Part shown: positions 53,748-63,930 of the stretch, one piece after another
Numbering within the stretch: the stretch's first letter is position 1
Layout of the letters: the number at the start of each line of letters is the position of its first letter
Source of the DNA: Pseudomonas fluorescens
GTDB lineage: Bacteria > Pseudomonadota > Gammaproteobacteria > Pseudomonadales > Pseudomonadaceae
Assembly: GCF_001708445.1 (NCBI RefSeq)
Contig: NZ_CP015637.1
Coordinates: 1,303,001-1,367,000 of the forward strand
Direction of reading: 5' to 3'
DNA: 64,000 nucleotides
The notes under the pieces: generated by a model
The model's input: only the letters and a program-made list of their open reading frames with translations
The model's database searches: none
Told to the model about the DNA's origin: nothing
Translations under genes and position numbers: made by a program

Positions 53748-56393
53748 ATGAGTGATATCGATGCACGCTTGCGCGAGGATGTTCACCTGCTGGGTGAGCT
53801 GTTGGGCAATACCATTCGAGAGCAGTACGGCGATGATTTTCTCGCCAAGATCGAGCAGATCCGCAAAGGAGCCAAGGCTGACCGGCGCGGCGCCGTCTCG
53901 GATAAAACGGCTGGCGATGAACTGAGCAGCAGCTTGAACCAGTTGCAGGAAGACGAACTGCTGCCCGTCGCCCGGGCCTTCAACCAGTTCCTTAACCTGG
54001 CCAATATTGCCGAGCAGTACCAATTGATTCATCGGCGCGATGAGTCGCAACCGGCGCCCTTCGAAGCACGCGTATTGCCGGAGTTGCTGGCCCGCCTGCA
54101 ACGCGAAGGCCACAGCAACGAGTCGCTGGCCCGCCAATTGGGGCGCCTGGAAATCGAGCTGGTGCTCACCGCCCACCCCACTGAAGTGGCGCGGCGCACC
54201 CTGATCCAGAAATACGATGCGATCGCCGCGCAACTGGCGCTGCAGGATCACCGCGACCTCACCACGGCCGAGCGCGAGCAGATTCGCGAGCGCCTGCAGC
54301 GGTTGATCGCCGAAGCCTGGCACACCGAAGAAATCCGCCGCACCCGGCCCACTCCGGTGGACGAGGCCAAATGGGGTTTTGCGGTGATCGAGCATTCGCT
54401 TTGGCATGCGATCCCCAATTACCTACGCAAGGCCGACCATGCGCTGCATGCGGCTACCGGCCTGCACTTGCCACTGGAAGCCGCGCCGATCCGCTTTGCG
54501 TCCTGGATGGGCGGCGACCGTGACGGCAACCCGAATGTCACCGCGCCGGTCACCCGTGAAGTGCTATTGCTGGCCCGCTGGATGGCCGCCGACCTGTATC
54601 TGCGCGATATCGATCAATTGGCCTCGGAACTGTCGATGCAACACGCCAGCCCGGCGTTGCAAGCCAAGGTCGGTGACAGCGTCGAACCCTATCGGGCGTT
54701 GCTCAAGCAACTGCGTGACCGCTTGCGCGCGACCCGCAGTTGGGCTCAGGCTTCGCTGACTGTCGCCACCCCGGCGAGCGCAGACGTGTTGCAACACAAC
54801 CGTGACCTGCTCGAGCCGCTGGAGCTTTGTTACCAGTCGCTGCATGAATGCGGCATGGGCGTGATTGCCGATGGCCCATTGCTCGATTGCCTGCGTCGTG
54901 CGGTCACCTTCGGCCTGTTCCTGGTCCGCCTGGACGTGCGCCAGGACTCCAGTCGGCATACGGCGGCCATGACCGAGATCACCGATTACCTCGGCCTGGG
55001 TCGTTACGAAGACTGGAACGAGGAGATGCGCATCAGCTTCCTCATGAAAGAGCTGGCCAACCGTCGCCCCCTGTTGCCGGGCTATTTCAAGCCGTCGGCG
55101 GACACGGCCGAAGTGTTGAATACCTGCAAGGAAGTCGCCGCCGCACCGGCCGCCTCCCTGGGTTCGTACGTCATCTCCATGGCCGGGGCCGCCTCGGATG
55201 TGCTGGCGGTGCAACTGTTGCTTAAAGAGTCGGGCGTGCAACGGCCGATGCGGGTGGTGCCGCTGTTCGAAACCCTGGCCGACCTGGATAACGCGGGCCC
55301 GGTGATCGAGCAACTGTTGCTGTTGCCGGGTTACCGCGCACGGTTGCAGGGCCCGCAGGAAGTCATGATCGGTTACTCGGACTCAGCCAAGGATGCCGGC
55401 ACCACTGCCGCTGCCTGGGCGCAGTACCGTGCCCAGGAACGCTTGGTGGATATCTGCCGTGAGCAACAGGTGGAACTGCTGTTGTTCCACGGTCGCGGTG
55501 GCACCGTGGGCCGTGGCGGCGGCCCGGCCCACGCGGCGATCCTGTCGCAGCCACCGGGGTCGGTGGCGGGGCGTTTCCGTACCACCGAACAAGGGGAAAT
55601 GATCCGTTTCAAATTCGGCCTCCCAGACATTGCCGAGCAGAACCTCAATCTCTATCTGGCTGCCGTGTTGGAAGCGACGCTGCTGCCACCGCCGCCACCG
55701 GAGCCTGCGTGGCGGCATTTGATGGATGAATTGGCGGCAGACGGTGTCAGCGCCTATCGCGCCGTAGTGCGGGAAAATCCGCAGTTCGTCGAGTACTTCC
55801 GCCAGTCGACGCCGGAGCAGGAACTCGGTCGCTTGCCTCTGGGTAGCCGCCCGGCCAAGCGCCGTGCCGGTGGTATTGAAAGCCTGCGGGCGATTCCGTG
55901 GATCTTTGGCTGGACCCAGACCCGCCTGATGTTGCCGGCATGGCTGGGCTGGGAAGCGGCCCTGAGCAAGGCGCTGGAGCGTGGCGAAGGCGAACTGCTG
56001 GGGCAAATGCGCGAGCAGTGGCCGTTCTTCCGCACCCGCATCGATATGTTGGAAATGGTGCTGGCCAAGGCCGATGCCGACATCGCGCGGCTGTATGACG
56101 AGCGCCTGGTGCAGCCGGACCTGCTGCCATTGGGTGCGCATTTACGCGACCTATTGTCGCAGGCGTGCCAGGTGGTACTTGGCCTGACTGGCCAGTCGCA
56201 ACTGCTGGCGCATAGCCCCGACACCCTGGAGTTCATCCGCCTGCGCAATACCTACCTGGACCCTTTGCACCTGTTGCAGGCCGAACTGCTGGCACGCTCC
56301 CGTCAACAGGAAGCGGCGCAGGACAGCCCTCTGGAACAAGCGCTGCTGGTGTCCGTGGCCGGTATCGCCGCCGGGTTGCGTAACACCGGCTGA
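53748..56393 (+). CDS. ppc: Phosphoenolpyruvate carboxylase
   Basis: This 881-residue enzyme carboxylates phosphoenolpyruvate to oxaloacetate and so refills the TCA cycle. Conserved parts are [14 protein letters not shown] near residues 139-152 with the catalytic His, [11 protein letters not shown] near residue 255, [16 protein letters not shown] near residues 542-557 and [16 protein letters not shown] near 582-597. The length fits bacterial enzymes. It is divergent from the small gene at 53220-53564 and ends with a terminator. Confidence 0.98.
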   Translation: MSDIDARLREDVHLLGELLGNTIREQYGDDFLAKIEQIRKGAKADRRGAVSDKTAGDELSSSLNQLQEDELLPVARAFNQFLNLANIAEQYQLIHRRDESQPAPFEARVLPELLARLQREGHSNESLARQLGRLEIELVLTAHPTEVARRTLIQKYDAIAAQLALQDHRDLTTAEREQIRERLQRLIAEAWHTEEIRRTRPTPVDEAKWGFAVIEHSLWHAIPNYLRKADHALHAATGLHLPLEAAPIRFASWMGGDRDGNPNVTAPVTREVLLLARWMAADLYLRDIDQLASELSMQHASPALQAKVGDSVEPYRALLKQLRDRLRATRSWAQASLTVATPASADVLQHNRDLLEPLELCYQSLHECGMGVIADGPLLDCLRRAVTFGLFLVRLDVRQDSSRHTAAMTEITDYLGLGRYEDWNEEMRISFLMKELANRRPLLPGYFKPSADTAEVLNTCKEVAAAPAASLGSYVISMAGAASDVLAVQLLLKESGVQRPMRVVPLFETLADLDNAGPVIEQLLLLPGYRARLQGPQEVMIGYSDSAKDAGTTAAAWAQYRAQERLVDICREQQVELLLFHGRGGTVGRGGGPAHAAILSQPPGSVAGRFRTTEQGEMIRFKFGLPDIAEQNLNLYLAAVLEATLLPPPPPEPAWRHLMDELAADGVSAYRAVVRENPQFVEYFRQSTPEQELGRLPLGSRPAKRRAGGIESLRAIPWIFGWTQTRLMLPAWLGWEAALSKALERGEGELLGQMREQWPFFRTRIDMLEMVLAKADADIARLYDERLVQPDLLPLGAHLRDLLSQACQVVLGLTGQSQLLAHSPDTLEFIRLRNTYLDPLHLLQAELLARSRQQEAAQDSPLEQALLVSVAGIAAGLRNTG

Positions 56394-56433
56394 GGTTTTT
56401 TGCGCGTTCTCGACGCCTTGCCGGTAAACCGTG

Positions 56434-56463
56434 ACGACCGCCCTGAACGGGCGGTCGTTGTTT
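56434..56463 (+). terminator. Rho-independent terminator of ppc
   Basis: A perfect 10-bp stem ACGACCGCCC/GGGCGGTCGT with a 5-base loop is followed by TGTTT. Confidence 0.88.
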
Positions 56464-56501
56464 GAGCGGCCGGGTTGCACCCAGGCACACCCTACCTATG
56501 A

Positions 56502-57335
<834 letters not shown>

Positions 57336-57356
57336 TCAAGTGATCGGCTTCATCGA

Positions 57357-57386
57357 CAACGGCCCGCTTGCGGGCCGTTGTTGTTT
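57357..57386 (+). terminator. Rho-independent terminator of adk
   Basis: A perfect 10-bp stem CAACGGCCCG/CGGGCCGTTG with a CTTG loop is followed by TTGTTT, between adk and tsaB. Confidence 0.93.
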
Positions 57387-57425
57387 ATACTGGCGCACTT
57401 TTTTTCGACTTGGACACCGACACCG

Positions 57426-58112
57426 ATGAGCACCCTGCTGGCCCTGGACACCGCGACTGAAGCTTGCTCCGTTGCCTTGCTGCACGATGGCAAAGTTACA
57501 AGCCACTACGAGGTGATCCCGCGTCTGCATGCGCAGAAGCTGTTGCCGATGATCAAGCAATTGCTTGAAGAGGCGGGCATTACCCTGTCTGCCGTGGATG
57601 CCATTGCCTTCGGCCGTGGCCCGGGGGCCTTTACCGGTGTGCGTATCGCCATCGGCGTGGTCCAGGGCCTGGCCTTTGCGCTGGAGCGCCCGGTATTGCC
57701 GGTGTCCAACCTTGCGGTGCTGGCACAGCGCGCCTTGCGTGAACACGGCGCGCAGCAGGTCGCGGCGGCCATCGATGCCCGCATGGATGAAGTGTATTGG
57801 GGCTGCTACCGCCAAATCGCTGGCGAAATGCGCCTGGTGGGGGTGGAAGCTGTACAGCCACCGGAGGCAGCGGTTTTGCCGGAGGATGCCAGCGGTGATT
57901 GGTTCGGTGCTGGCACTGGTTGGGGGTATGGCGAGCGCATGGGTGTGCCGCTGGTGGCCCAGGATGCCACCATGTTGCCCCACGCCGAAGACCTGCTGAC
58001 CCTGGCGCGCTTTGCATTCGAGCGTGGCGAGGCGATTCCGGCCGATCAAGCCGCGCCTGTGTACCTGCGCGACAAGGTGGCGCAAACCAAGGCTGAGCGC
58101 GGGATAATTTGA
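57426..58112 (+). CDS. tsaB: tRNA threonylcarbamoyladenosine biosynthesis protein TsaB
   Basis: This 228-residue protein supports TsaD in transferring the threonylcarbamoyl group to A37 of ANN-decoding tRNAs. It has the HSP70/actin-like fold with LLALDTATEACSVALL at the N terminus and FGRGPGAFTGVRIAIGVVQGLAF near residues 63-85. It lacks the metal site of TsaD. The t6A product is the substrate of TrmO, also encoded in this window. Confidence 0.95.
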   Translation: MSTLLALDTATEACSVALLHDGKVTSHYEVIPRLHAQKLLPMIKQLLEEAGITLSAVDAIAFGRGPGAFTGVRIAIGVVQGLAFALERPVLPVSNLAVLAQRALREHGAQQVAAAIDARMDEVYWGCYRQIAGEMRLVGVEAVQPPEAAVLPEDASGDWFGAGTGWGYGERMGVPLVAQDATMLPHAEDLLTLARFAFERGEAIPADQAAPVYLRDKVAQTKAERGII

Positions 58113-58272
58113 CGCCAAAAATGATGGCAATTTGGGGCAAAAGTCGCCAATCGTCAGAATTTGCCCGCGTTTTTAAACCTTTTTCAAATTATGTGTTCTA
58201 GTTATCACCAGAGCATTTGCGCGCCACGGATCGCGCCACTAAAATGCCATCACCGATACCGAGTTCGCATGT

Positions 58273-58575
58273 ATGCGCATAGACGGCTTTTCCTCACAGT
58301 CCTACCCCCTCAAGCGTAAGCCACGTAAGGCGAACGTCACGGTAGACGATTCCGTTGAGGACTCGCCGGACTTCATCGATGTCCAGTCTGAGGCATCGTC
58401 CAGCGCCCAAGGCTCCGCCAGCGCCCGTACCAGCGGTCTTCCCGCCCGTCAGCAAGATATGGTCTTCCCTCGCTCCATGAGCAAAAGCGTTGCCACCGCA
58501 CTGGCCAGCTACCTGACCACCGCCGGTTTTGTTGAATGGGATATGGAAGTGCTGGGCCTCGATATTCATATCTGA
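58273..58575 (+). CDS. Hypothetical protein upstream of the DUF72 gene
   Basis: This 100-residue protein has a low-complexity, Ser/Ala-rich and mostly disordered first two-thirds (for example VQSEASSSAQGSASARTSG) and a folded-looking C terminus, MSKSVATALASYLTTAGFVEWDMEVLGLDIHI. Its TGA overlaps the DUF72 start (TGATG), so the two are coupled. No family recognised; position between tsaB and DUF72 is, from memory, shared with other pseudomonads. Confidence 0.72.
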   Translation: MRIDGFSSQSYPLKRKPRKANVTVDDSVEDSPDFIDVQSEASSSAQGSASARTSGLPARQQDMVFPRSMSKSVATALASYLTTAGFVEWDMEVLGLDIHI

Positions 58576-59435
58576 TGCGCCTGCCTTACTACATTGGCTG
58601 CCCGTCCTGGAGCGAAAACGCCTGGCGCGAGTACCTGTACCCTGTCGATGCGCGTTCCAGCGATTACCTTGCCCTGTATTCCCAGGTCTTCAACGCCGTT
58701 GAAGGCAATACCACGTTTTATGCTCGCCCCTCGGCCGCCACTGTGCAGCGCTGGGCCGAAATCATGCCTGGGGATTTTCGTTTCACCGCTAAATTCCCGG
58801 GTGATATCAGCCATGGCGGCGACTTGCGTGAGCAGTTGCCGGCGGCGGAAAGTTTTGTCGGCCTGATGAGCCCGCTGGGTGAGCGCGTCGCGCCACTGTG
58901 GCTGCAACTGTCGGCGAGTTTTTCACCGCAACGCCTGGGCGAACTGGCCGGGTTTATCGATGGCTTGGAGCGGCCCATGGCGGTGGAAGTGCGGCATCCG
59001 GAGTTCTTCGCCAAGGGCGATGCCGAGCGCATGCTCAACCGCCTGCTGCGTGACCGTGGTGTCGAGCGGATCTGCCTCGACCCGCGCGCCTTGTTCAGTT
59101 GCACATCCACCTCGGCTGCGGTGCTGCACGCACAATCGAAAAAACCCAAGGTGCCACCACGCCCGGCGGCACTGACGCTGTTTCCCCAGGTACGGTTTAT
59201 CGGTCATCCGGAGCTTGAGGCCAACGACCCGTTCCTGCTCCCGTGGGTGGAAAAAATCGCCGGTTGGATTGAAGAAGGGCGCACGCCCTACATGTTCCTG
59301 CACACCTCCGATAACCGCCTCGCCGCGCAGTTGGCCCTGCGTTTTCACGACCAGCTGATGGCGCGCTTGCCGGGCCTGCCAGGCTTGCCGACCTTGTATC
59401 GGGAACCCGCAGCGGAGCAACTGGGGTTACTCTAG
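58575..59435 (+). CDS. DUF72 domain protein (TIM-barrel-like)
   Basis: This 286-residue protein shows the DUF72 hallmarks: YYIGCPSWSENAWREYLYP at the start, FNAVEGNTTFYARPSAATVQRWAE near residues 38-61, and FRFTAKFPGDISH. The fold is a TIM barrel related to sugar isomerases or endonuclease IV, but activity is not settled. The ATG overlaps the stop of the small upstream gene. Confidence 0.9.
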   Translation: MRLPYYIGCPSWSENAWREYLYPVDARSSDYLALYSQVFNAVEGNTTFYARPSAATVQRWAEIMPGDFRFTAKFPGDISHGGDLREQLPAAESFVGLMSPLGERVAPLWLQLSASFSPQRLGELAGFIDGLERPMAVEVRHPEFFAKGDAERMLNRLLRDRGVERICLDPRALFSCTSTSAAVLHAQSKKPKVPPRPAALTLFPQVRFIGHPELEANDPFLLPWVEKIAGWIEEGRTPYMFLHTSDNRLAAQLALRFHDQLMARLPGLPGLPTLYREPAAEQLGLL

Positions 59436-59462
59436 GGCTCCTTTCCCCGCCAGGAGTCAGTC

Positions 59463-60290
59463 ATGGATGCCCAAACCCTTCGCGCCGAAACCTTCAAGGC
59501 CCTGCACGAGCGCGATCGCGCGTTCGTGATGCCCAACCCGTGGGACGCCGGCTCGGCGATCATGCTCGCCAGCCTCGGCTTTGAAGCCCTCGCCACCACC
59601 AGTGCGGGTTACGCGTTCAGCCTGGGCCGCCCGGATGCCGAGGGTGCATTGTCATTGGACGACACCCTGGTGAATGCCGGCATGATTGCCTGGGCCACAG
59701 CGTTGCCAGTGGCAGCCGACCTCGAAAACGGTTTCAGCGACACGCCCGAAGGCTGTGCCCAGACCATCCTGCGTGCGGCGGCGACCGGTATCGTCGGCGG
59801 CTCTATCGAAGATGCCACGGGCATTGCCGTCGACCCGATCTATCCTTTTGATTTGTCTGTCGAGCGTGTGGAAGCGGCTGTTGCCGCGGCCCGTAGCCTG
59901 CCGTTTCCCTTCATGCTGACGGCGCGCGCAGAAAACCTGCTGCATGGTCGCCTGGATCTGCCCGATACCCTGCGCCGCCTGCAAGCCTACGCCGAGGCCG
60001 GCGCCGACGTGTTGTACGCACCGGGCCTGCGCAGTGCCGAGGAGGTGCTGGCGGTGGTCAAGGCCGTTGCGCCCAAGCCGGTGAATGTGCTGATGTCCGG
60101 CGGCCTGAAACTCAGCGTGGCGCAACTGAGCGAGATGGGCGTCAAGCGCATCAGCGTTGGCTCCGCCATGGCGTTGGCGGCCTATGGTGAGTTCTACCGG
60201 GCGGCGCAGGAGGTGTTTGAGTCGGGCACTTTTACCTTCACCGAGCGTTCGATGTCGTATAGCCAGGCCAGCCAATTCTTCAAGAAATGA
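59463..60290 (+). CDS. Isocitrate lyase/PEP mutase superfamily protein
   Basis: This 275-residue TIM-barrel enzyme resembles PEP phosphonomutase-like proteins. It has PNPWDAGSAIMLASLGFEALATTS near residues 24-47, ADLENGFSDTPEG near 83-95 and GGSIEDATG near 110-118, the metal-binding acidic region. Members cleave or form C-C or C-P bonds in 2-oxo acids. The Cys of true isocitrate lyases (KKCGH) is not seen. Substrate is unknown. It follows the DUF72 gene by 27 bases. Confidence 0.85.
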   Translation: MDAQTLRAETFKALHERDRAFVMPNPWDAGSAIMLASLGFEALATTSAGYAFSLGRPDAEGALSLDDTLVNAGMIAWATALPVAADLENGFSDTPEGCAQTILRAAATGIVGGSIEDATGIAVDPIYPFDLSVERVEAAVAAARSLPFPFMLTARAENLLHGRLDLPDTLRRLQAYAEAGADVLYAPGLRSAEEVLAVVKAVAPKPVNVLMSGGLKLSVAQLSEMGVKRISVGSAMALAAYGEFYRAAQEVFESGTFTFTERSMSYSQASQFFKK

Positions 60291-60353
60291 TCGGGGCGTT
60301 GTTTCAAGTTCACGCGTGGGCTGCTGTTGCTGGCGGCTGCCTGCGCGTTGGGC

Positions 60354-60974
60354 TTACGCCGCCAGGCGCAGGTTCTGGGTGACCAGTGGGCGTGCCCAGT
60401 AGTAGTCGAAGTCCAGGGCCTTCTGCTGGGCCGCGAGTTCTTCGCTCGGGTACGGCGTGGCCGGTGGTGGCAGCAAGTCCAGTTCGAACTCGGCAATCGG
60501 CAGGTGCAGTGGACGCGGTTCCGGCGCTGGGCCTGGCTCGGGTAGCGGCTGGCCTGCGGTCAGGACAAGCGGGCGTACCCAGCTGCTTTCAAAGTCTTGC
60601 TGGCGCTGCTGGGCGACGATTTCTTCCGCTGGAAACGGGCTGGCCGGCGGGGGCAGCAAGTCGGTTTCGAATTCCGCGATCGGCAGGAACAATGGCTCAG
60701 GTGGGGCGATTTCGGTGTCTTTTACATCGCATTCACGCTGGGTGAGGATTTGCGACAACAGGTCCGCGCCTTCGCTGGGTTCAACCGCAGGATCCACCGG
60801 AGCCGGCGCCTTGGCGGCGAGCGCGTCCGGCGTATCGCCGAGCTGCTCGGCCAACGCTCGGGCGAAGAAGTCCTGCCATACATGACTCACCCCGGCCAGC
60901 GCTTGAGTATTGCGCAGGCCGTAGTGGTTATGGGTGGGCAGTACACCGATGGTTAGGGGAAGAATGTCTGACAT
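60354..60974 (-). CDS. Hypothetical proline-rich protein with two-fold internal repeat
   Basis: This 206-residue protein begins MSDILPLTIGVLPTHNHYGL. Its second half contains two similar units of about 46 residues, around residues 95-140 and 152-197; both read LPIAEFExDLLPPPAxPxP followed by EEIVAQQ or EELAAQQ and end in WxRPLV. The proline-rich repeats suggest an extended binding region. There is no signal peptide. The start at 60974 is favoured because longer frames run across the divergent rsmJ gene. No family recognised. Confidence 0.72.
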   Translation of the reverse strand: MSDILPLTIGVLPTHNHYGLRNTQALAGVSHVWQDFFARALAEQLGDTPDALAAKAPAPVDPAVEPSEGADLLSQILTQRECDVKDTEIAPPEPLFLPIAEFETDLLPPPASPFPAEEIVAQQRQQDFESSWVRPLVLTAGQPLPEPGPAPEPRPLHLPIAEFELDLLPPPATPYPSEELAAQQKALDFDYYWARPLVTQNLRLAA

Positions 60975-61070
60975 TTTTCTCGGTCGACGCTCAGCTCTGG
61001 CAAAATACCTGACTGTTGTTTTTATCGGCCGTTGTTTGCCGATCCTTAATATTTTTGAGCGTAGCGATTG

Positions 61071-61853
61071 ATGAGCGAACAACCAGCGGCCAGCCGCATT
61101 CGGGTCGAGGCCTTGGCCGAGGGTTTCCAGGCCCGCGCCGAGCAGTGGGCTGAGCAGCTTGGCTTGCCTCTGCAACTGACGGAGGCGGATTTCTCCCTGC
61201 AAGTGGGTGAGCATGGCCTGCAATTGCAACAGCTCGGGCCCGAGGCGCCGGGGCCGGTGCGTGTGGATTTTGTCGAAGGGGGAGCGGCCCATCGGCGCTT
61301 ATACGGCGGGGGCAGCGGGCAAATGATCGCCAAGGCCGTGGGCGTTGCCCAAGGCGTGCGCCCACGGGTGCTGGATGCTACGGCGGGGCTGGGCAAGGAC
61401 GCGTTCGTACTCGCCAGCCTGGGTTGTACCATGAGCCTGATCGAGCGCCAGCCGCTGATCGGCGCCTTGCTCGAAGATGGCCTGGCGCGCGGTGCGCAGG
61501 ACTTTGAAGTGGCGCCGATCGTGGCACGCATGGCGTTGCTCAAGGGCAATTCCATCGATGTAATGCTCAATTGGCAGGGCGAGCCGCCTCAGGTGATCTA
61601 TCTCGATCCGATGTTCCCACACCGTGAGAAAACTGCCCTGGTTAAGAAGGAAATGCGCTTGTTCCGGCCATTGGTGGGGGATGATCCGGATGCGCCGGCC
61701 TTGCTCGCGGCGGCGCTGGCGCTGGCCAGCCATCGGGTGGTGGTCAAGCGCCCGCGCAAGGCTCCATGTATCGAAGGACCGAAGCCGAGCCATGCGTTGG
61801 ATGGCAAGTCCAGCCGGTATGACATTTATCCCAAGAAAGCGCTCAAGCCTTAA
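61071..61853 (+). CDS. rsmJ: 16S rRNA (guanine1516-N2)-methyltransferase
   Basis: This 260-residue SAM enzyme methylates G1516 of 16S rRNA. Family features are [14 protein letters not shown] near residues 79-92, the SAM motif [18 protein letters not shown] near 101-118, the catalytic-type [19 protein letters not shown] near 182-200 and VVKRPRKAP near the end. The ATG at 61071 is used; a TTG codon just before is unlikely. Confidence 0.94.
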   Translation: MSEQPAASRIRVEALAEGFQARAEQWAEQLGLPLQLTEADFSLQVGEHGLQLQQLGPEAPGPVRVDFVEGGAAHRRLYGGGSGQMIAKAVGVAQGVRPRVLDATAGLGKDAFVLASLGCTMSLIERQPLIGALLEDGLARGAQDFEVAPIVARMALLKGNSIDVMLNWQGEPPQVIYLDPMFPHREKTALVKKEMRLFRPLVGDDPDAPALLAAALALASHRVVVKRPRKAPCIEGPKPSHALDGKSSRYDIYPKKALKP

Positions 61854-61872
61854 ACGTATCCAGAGTGTCTTT

Positions 61873-62022
61873 GTGGCGAGCGGGCTTGGTGGCGAGCGGG
61901 CTTGCCCCGCGTTGGGCTGCGCAGCAGCCCCAGTAAGAACACCACGTTTACTCAGGTAGACCTAGGCGTAGGGTTTTGGGGCTGCTGCGCAACCCAACGC
62001 GGGGCAAGCCCGCTCGCCACAA
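61873..62022. repeat. REPIN, GTGGCGAGCGGGCTTG family, with doubled left arm
   Basis: TGGCGAGCGGG occurs twice on the left (61874 and 61890, 16 bases apart), then GCGGGCTTGCCCCGC and a GGGCTGC hairpin. The right arm ends GCCCGCTCGCCACA at 62021. It closely resembles the element at 35.4 kb. Confidence 0.92.
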
Positions 62023-62096
62023 CAAGCCTGCTCAAGCCCACTCAAGCCCACTCAAACCCACTCAAACCCGTTCAAGCCTGCTCACGCCCGCTCAAA
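62023..62096. repeat. Degenerate 10-bp tandem array (CTCAAGCCCR)
   Basis: About seven units in strict 10-base register follow the REPIN: for example CTCAAGCCCA at 62031 and 62041, CTCAAACCCA at 62051, CTCAAACCCG at 62061 and CTCACGCCCG at 62081. The last unit reaches into the 3' end of the TetR gene and contains its stop codon. Confidence 0.9.
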
Positions 62097-62727
62097 CTCT
62101 ATAGGCCCGCATAAACAACCCCACTACCTCCTGCACATGAGCTTCGGCCGCTTCTTCGCTCAGCCGGTCACCACAGCCATACAGCAAACAGAAATTCGCC
62201 GCGCCCTTGAGCAGGCAGAAGAAGTGCTCGGCCGCGACCAGCGGTTTATCGATGTTCAGGGCACCGCTCTGATCAATCCGGCTGAGCAGGCGCTCCATGC
62301 CCTGCAACATGCGCATGGGCCCGGCTTCAAAGAAAATCTGTGAGAGTTTCACGTCCTGGTTGCCGGTGGTCATCATCAGGCGATGCAGGTTCACCGACTC
62401 CTCGCTGTTGATCAGTCGATGGAACCCGCGCGCGATATTCAGCAGCACCGTCTGCACAGGCACGCCCTCCGGCAGCTCGAAATACATTACCGGCAACTGT
62501 TCTTCGCACTTGGCCACCACGGCCGCGGTGAACAAGGTCTCTTTGTCGGTGAAGTGGCTGTAGACGGTCAGTTTCGACACGCCGGCCTCAAGGGCCACGG
62601 CATCCATGCTGGTGTTGGCGTAGCCATTGCTCAAAAACAGGATTTTCGCTGCTTCGAGGATTGCCTGGCGTTTTGCCATGTCCTTGGGACGCCCAGGGCT
62701 ATTGGTGGATACAGGATTGTCGGACAT
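62092..62727 (-). CDS. TetR-family repressor of the adjacent RND efflux genes (MexL-like)
   Basis: This 211-residue protein has the TetR helix-turn-helix (RQAILEAAKILFLSNGYANT, then AGVSKLTVYSHF) near residues 20-60 and a helical ligand-binding part. It is divergent from the MexJ-like adaptor gene, with a 93-base gap that contains dyads. In P. aeruginosa MexL in this position represses mexJK. The C terminus ends RAYRV, with the stop codon inside a tandem repeat array. Confidence 0.88.
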   Translation of the reverse strand: MSDNPVSTNSPGRPKDMAKRQAILEAAKILFLSNGYANTSMDAVALEAGVSKLTVYSHFTDKETLFTAAVVAKCEEQLPVMYFELPEGVPVQTVLLNIARGFHRLINSEESVNLHRLMMTTGNQDVKLSQIFFEAGPMRMLQGMERLLSRIDQSGALNIDKPLVAAEHFFCLLKGAANFCLLYGCGDRLSEEAAEAHVQEVVGLFMRAYRV

Positions 62728-62736
62728 TTTTACCTT

Positions 62737-62786
62737 TAATACTGGACTGGCGAGTTTGGTATTAATAACATACCGGCAAGTATAAT
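62737..62786. promoter_or_regulatory. Candidate promoter and TetR operator of the efflux genes
   Basis: A TATAAT box at 62781-62786 may serve the MexJ-like gene; a -35 like TTGGTA at 62756 gives a 19-base spacer, longer than ideal. Two dyads overlap it: TAATAC...GTATTA at 62737-62764 and GGTAT-N7-ATACC at 62758-62774. Their position over the promoter fits repression by the divergent TetR protein. Binding is inferred. Confidence 0.5.
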
Positions 62787-62820
62787 TATTCCTAGCTCCA
62801 TTTGCGAAAGGTCCTTCAGC

Positions 62821-63924
62821 ATGCGCAGCTCTTTCCTGCCTCTTGCGTTGCCAGCCAGCCTGGTCTTCCTATTGGCCGCCTGTGGCCATGAAGAAGCGAC
62901 CCCAACGTCCATTCGCCCGGCCATGGTGGTGCAACCGCAGCCATCGGCGCAGGCGATGGACAGCTATCCCGGGGAGGTGCGCGCCCGTTATGAGCCTGAC
63001 CTGGCCTTTCGCATCGGCGGCAAAGTCAGCAAGCGGCTGGTGGAGGAGGGCGAGCGCGTCAAGGCCAACCAGGCGCTGGCGGAACTCGATCCCCAGGATG
63101 TGCGCCTGCAATTGGAGGCCACCCGTGCCCAAGTCGCGGCCGCCGAGGCCAACCTGAGCCTGGTGCGTGCCGAGCGTGATCGCTACAAGACCCTGATGGA
63201 CCGTCAGATGGTCAGTCGCTCCCAGTACGACAATTCGGAAAATCTCTACCGCTCAGGTGTTGCACGCCTCAAGCAGATCAAGGCCGAGTTCGACGTGGCC
63301 AATAACCAGGCCGGCTACGCCGTGTTGCGTGCGCCACAGGACGGTGTGGTCGCCAAGCGCGTGGTGGAAGTCGGCCAAGTGGTATCCGCCGGCCAGACCG
63401 TGTTTACCCTCGCCACCGACGGTGAGCGAGAAGTGCTGATCAGCCTGCCCGAACAAGGCTTTGGTCGGTTCAAGGTCGGCCAACCGGTAGCGGTCGAGTT
63501 GTGGAGCCAGCCAGACCAGCGGTTTGCCGGACGTATACGTGAACTGTCCCCCGCCGCCGATCCAAAATCACGCACCTTTGCCGCCCGAGTCGCGTTCACC
63601 AGCGGCAAAGTCCCGGCTGAACTGGGCCAGAGTGCTCGCGTATTCATACAGGCCGACGGCATTGTTCCGCTGTCGGTCCCGCTGTCTGCCCTCAGCGCGG
63701 AAAACGGTGCTTCCTACGTCTGGCGCGTACTGGCGGACAACTCCCTTAAGCGCACCCCGGTTCGTATCGGCGCCTTCGGTGAAAAAACCGTGCCGGTTCT
63801 GGAAGGGCTGAGCCCCTCTGACTGGGTGATTGCCGCCGGCGTGCACGTGCTCCATGAGGGCCAGCAAGTGCGCCCGGTGGATCGCTCCAACCGTGTCGTG
63901 AACCTGGCGGCCAACAAGGAGTAG
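62821..63924 (+). CDS. RND efflux periplasmic adaptor lipoprotein (MexJ-like)
   Basis: This 367-residue membrane fusion protein has a signal peptide with lipobox LLAAC (Cys21) and the usual adaptor order: barrel-sandwich/lipoyl half (LAFRIGGKVSKRLVEEGERVKANQALAELDPQDV near residues 60-93), an alpha-hairpin (residues 95-150), second lipoyl half (VLRAPQDGVVAKRVVEVGQVV) and beta-barrel parts. It links the RND pump to an outer-membrane channel. The pump gene follows after 6 bases. Naming as MexJ rests on synteny with the TetR and pump genes. Confidence 0.9.
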   Translation: MRSSFLPLALPASLVFLLAACGHEEATPTSIRPAMVVQPQPSAQAMDSYPGEVRARYEPDLAFRIGGKVSKRLVEEGERVKANQALAELDPQDVRLQLEATRAQVAAAEANLSLVRAERDRYKTLMDRQMVSRSQYDNSENLYRSGVARLKQIKAEFDVANNQAGYAVLRAPQDGVVAKRVVEVGQVVSAGQTVFTLATDGEREVLISLPEQGFGRFKVGQPVAVELWSQPDQRFAGRIRELSPAADPKSRTFAARVAFTSGKVPAELGQSARVFIQADGIVPLSVPLSALSAENGASYVWRVLADNSLKRTPVRIGAFGEKTVPVLEGLSPSDWVIAAGVHVLHEGQQVRPVDRSNRVVNLAANKE

Positions 63925-63930
63925 TCCCCG

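Noticed and set aside
62023..62096. Possible iteron array or replication origin
   Set aside because: The units are degenerate and continuous with a REPIN arm; no replication initiator gene or AT-rich unwinding region is nearby.
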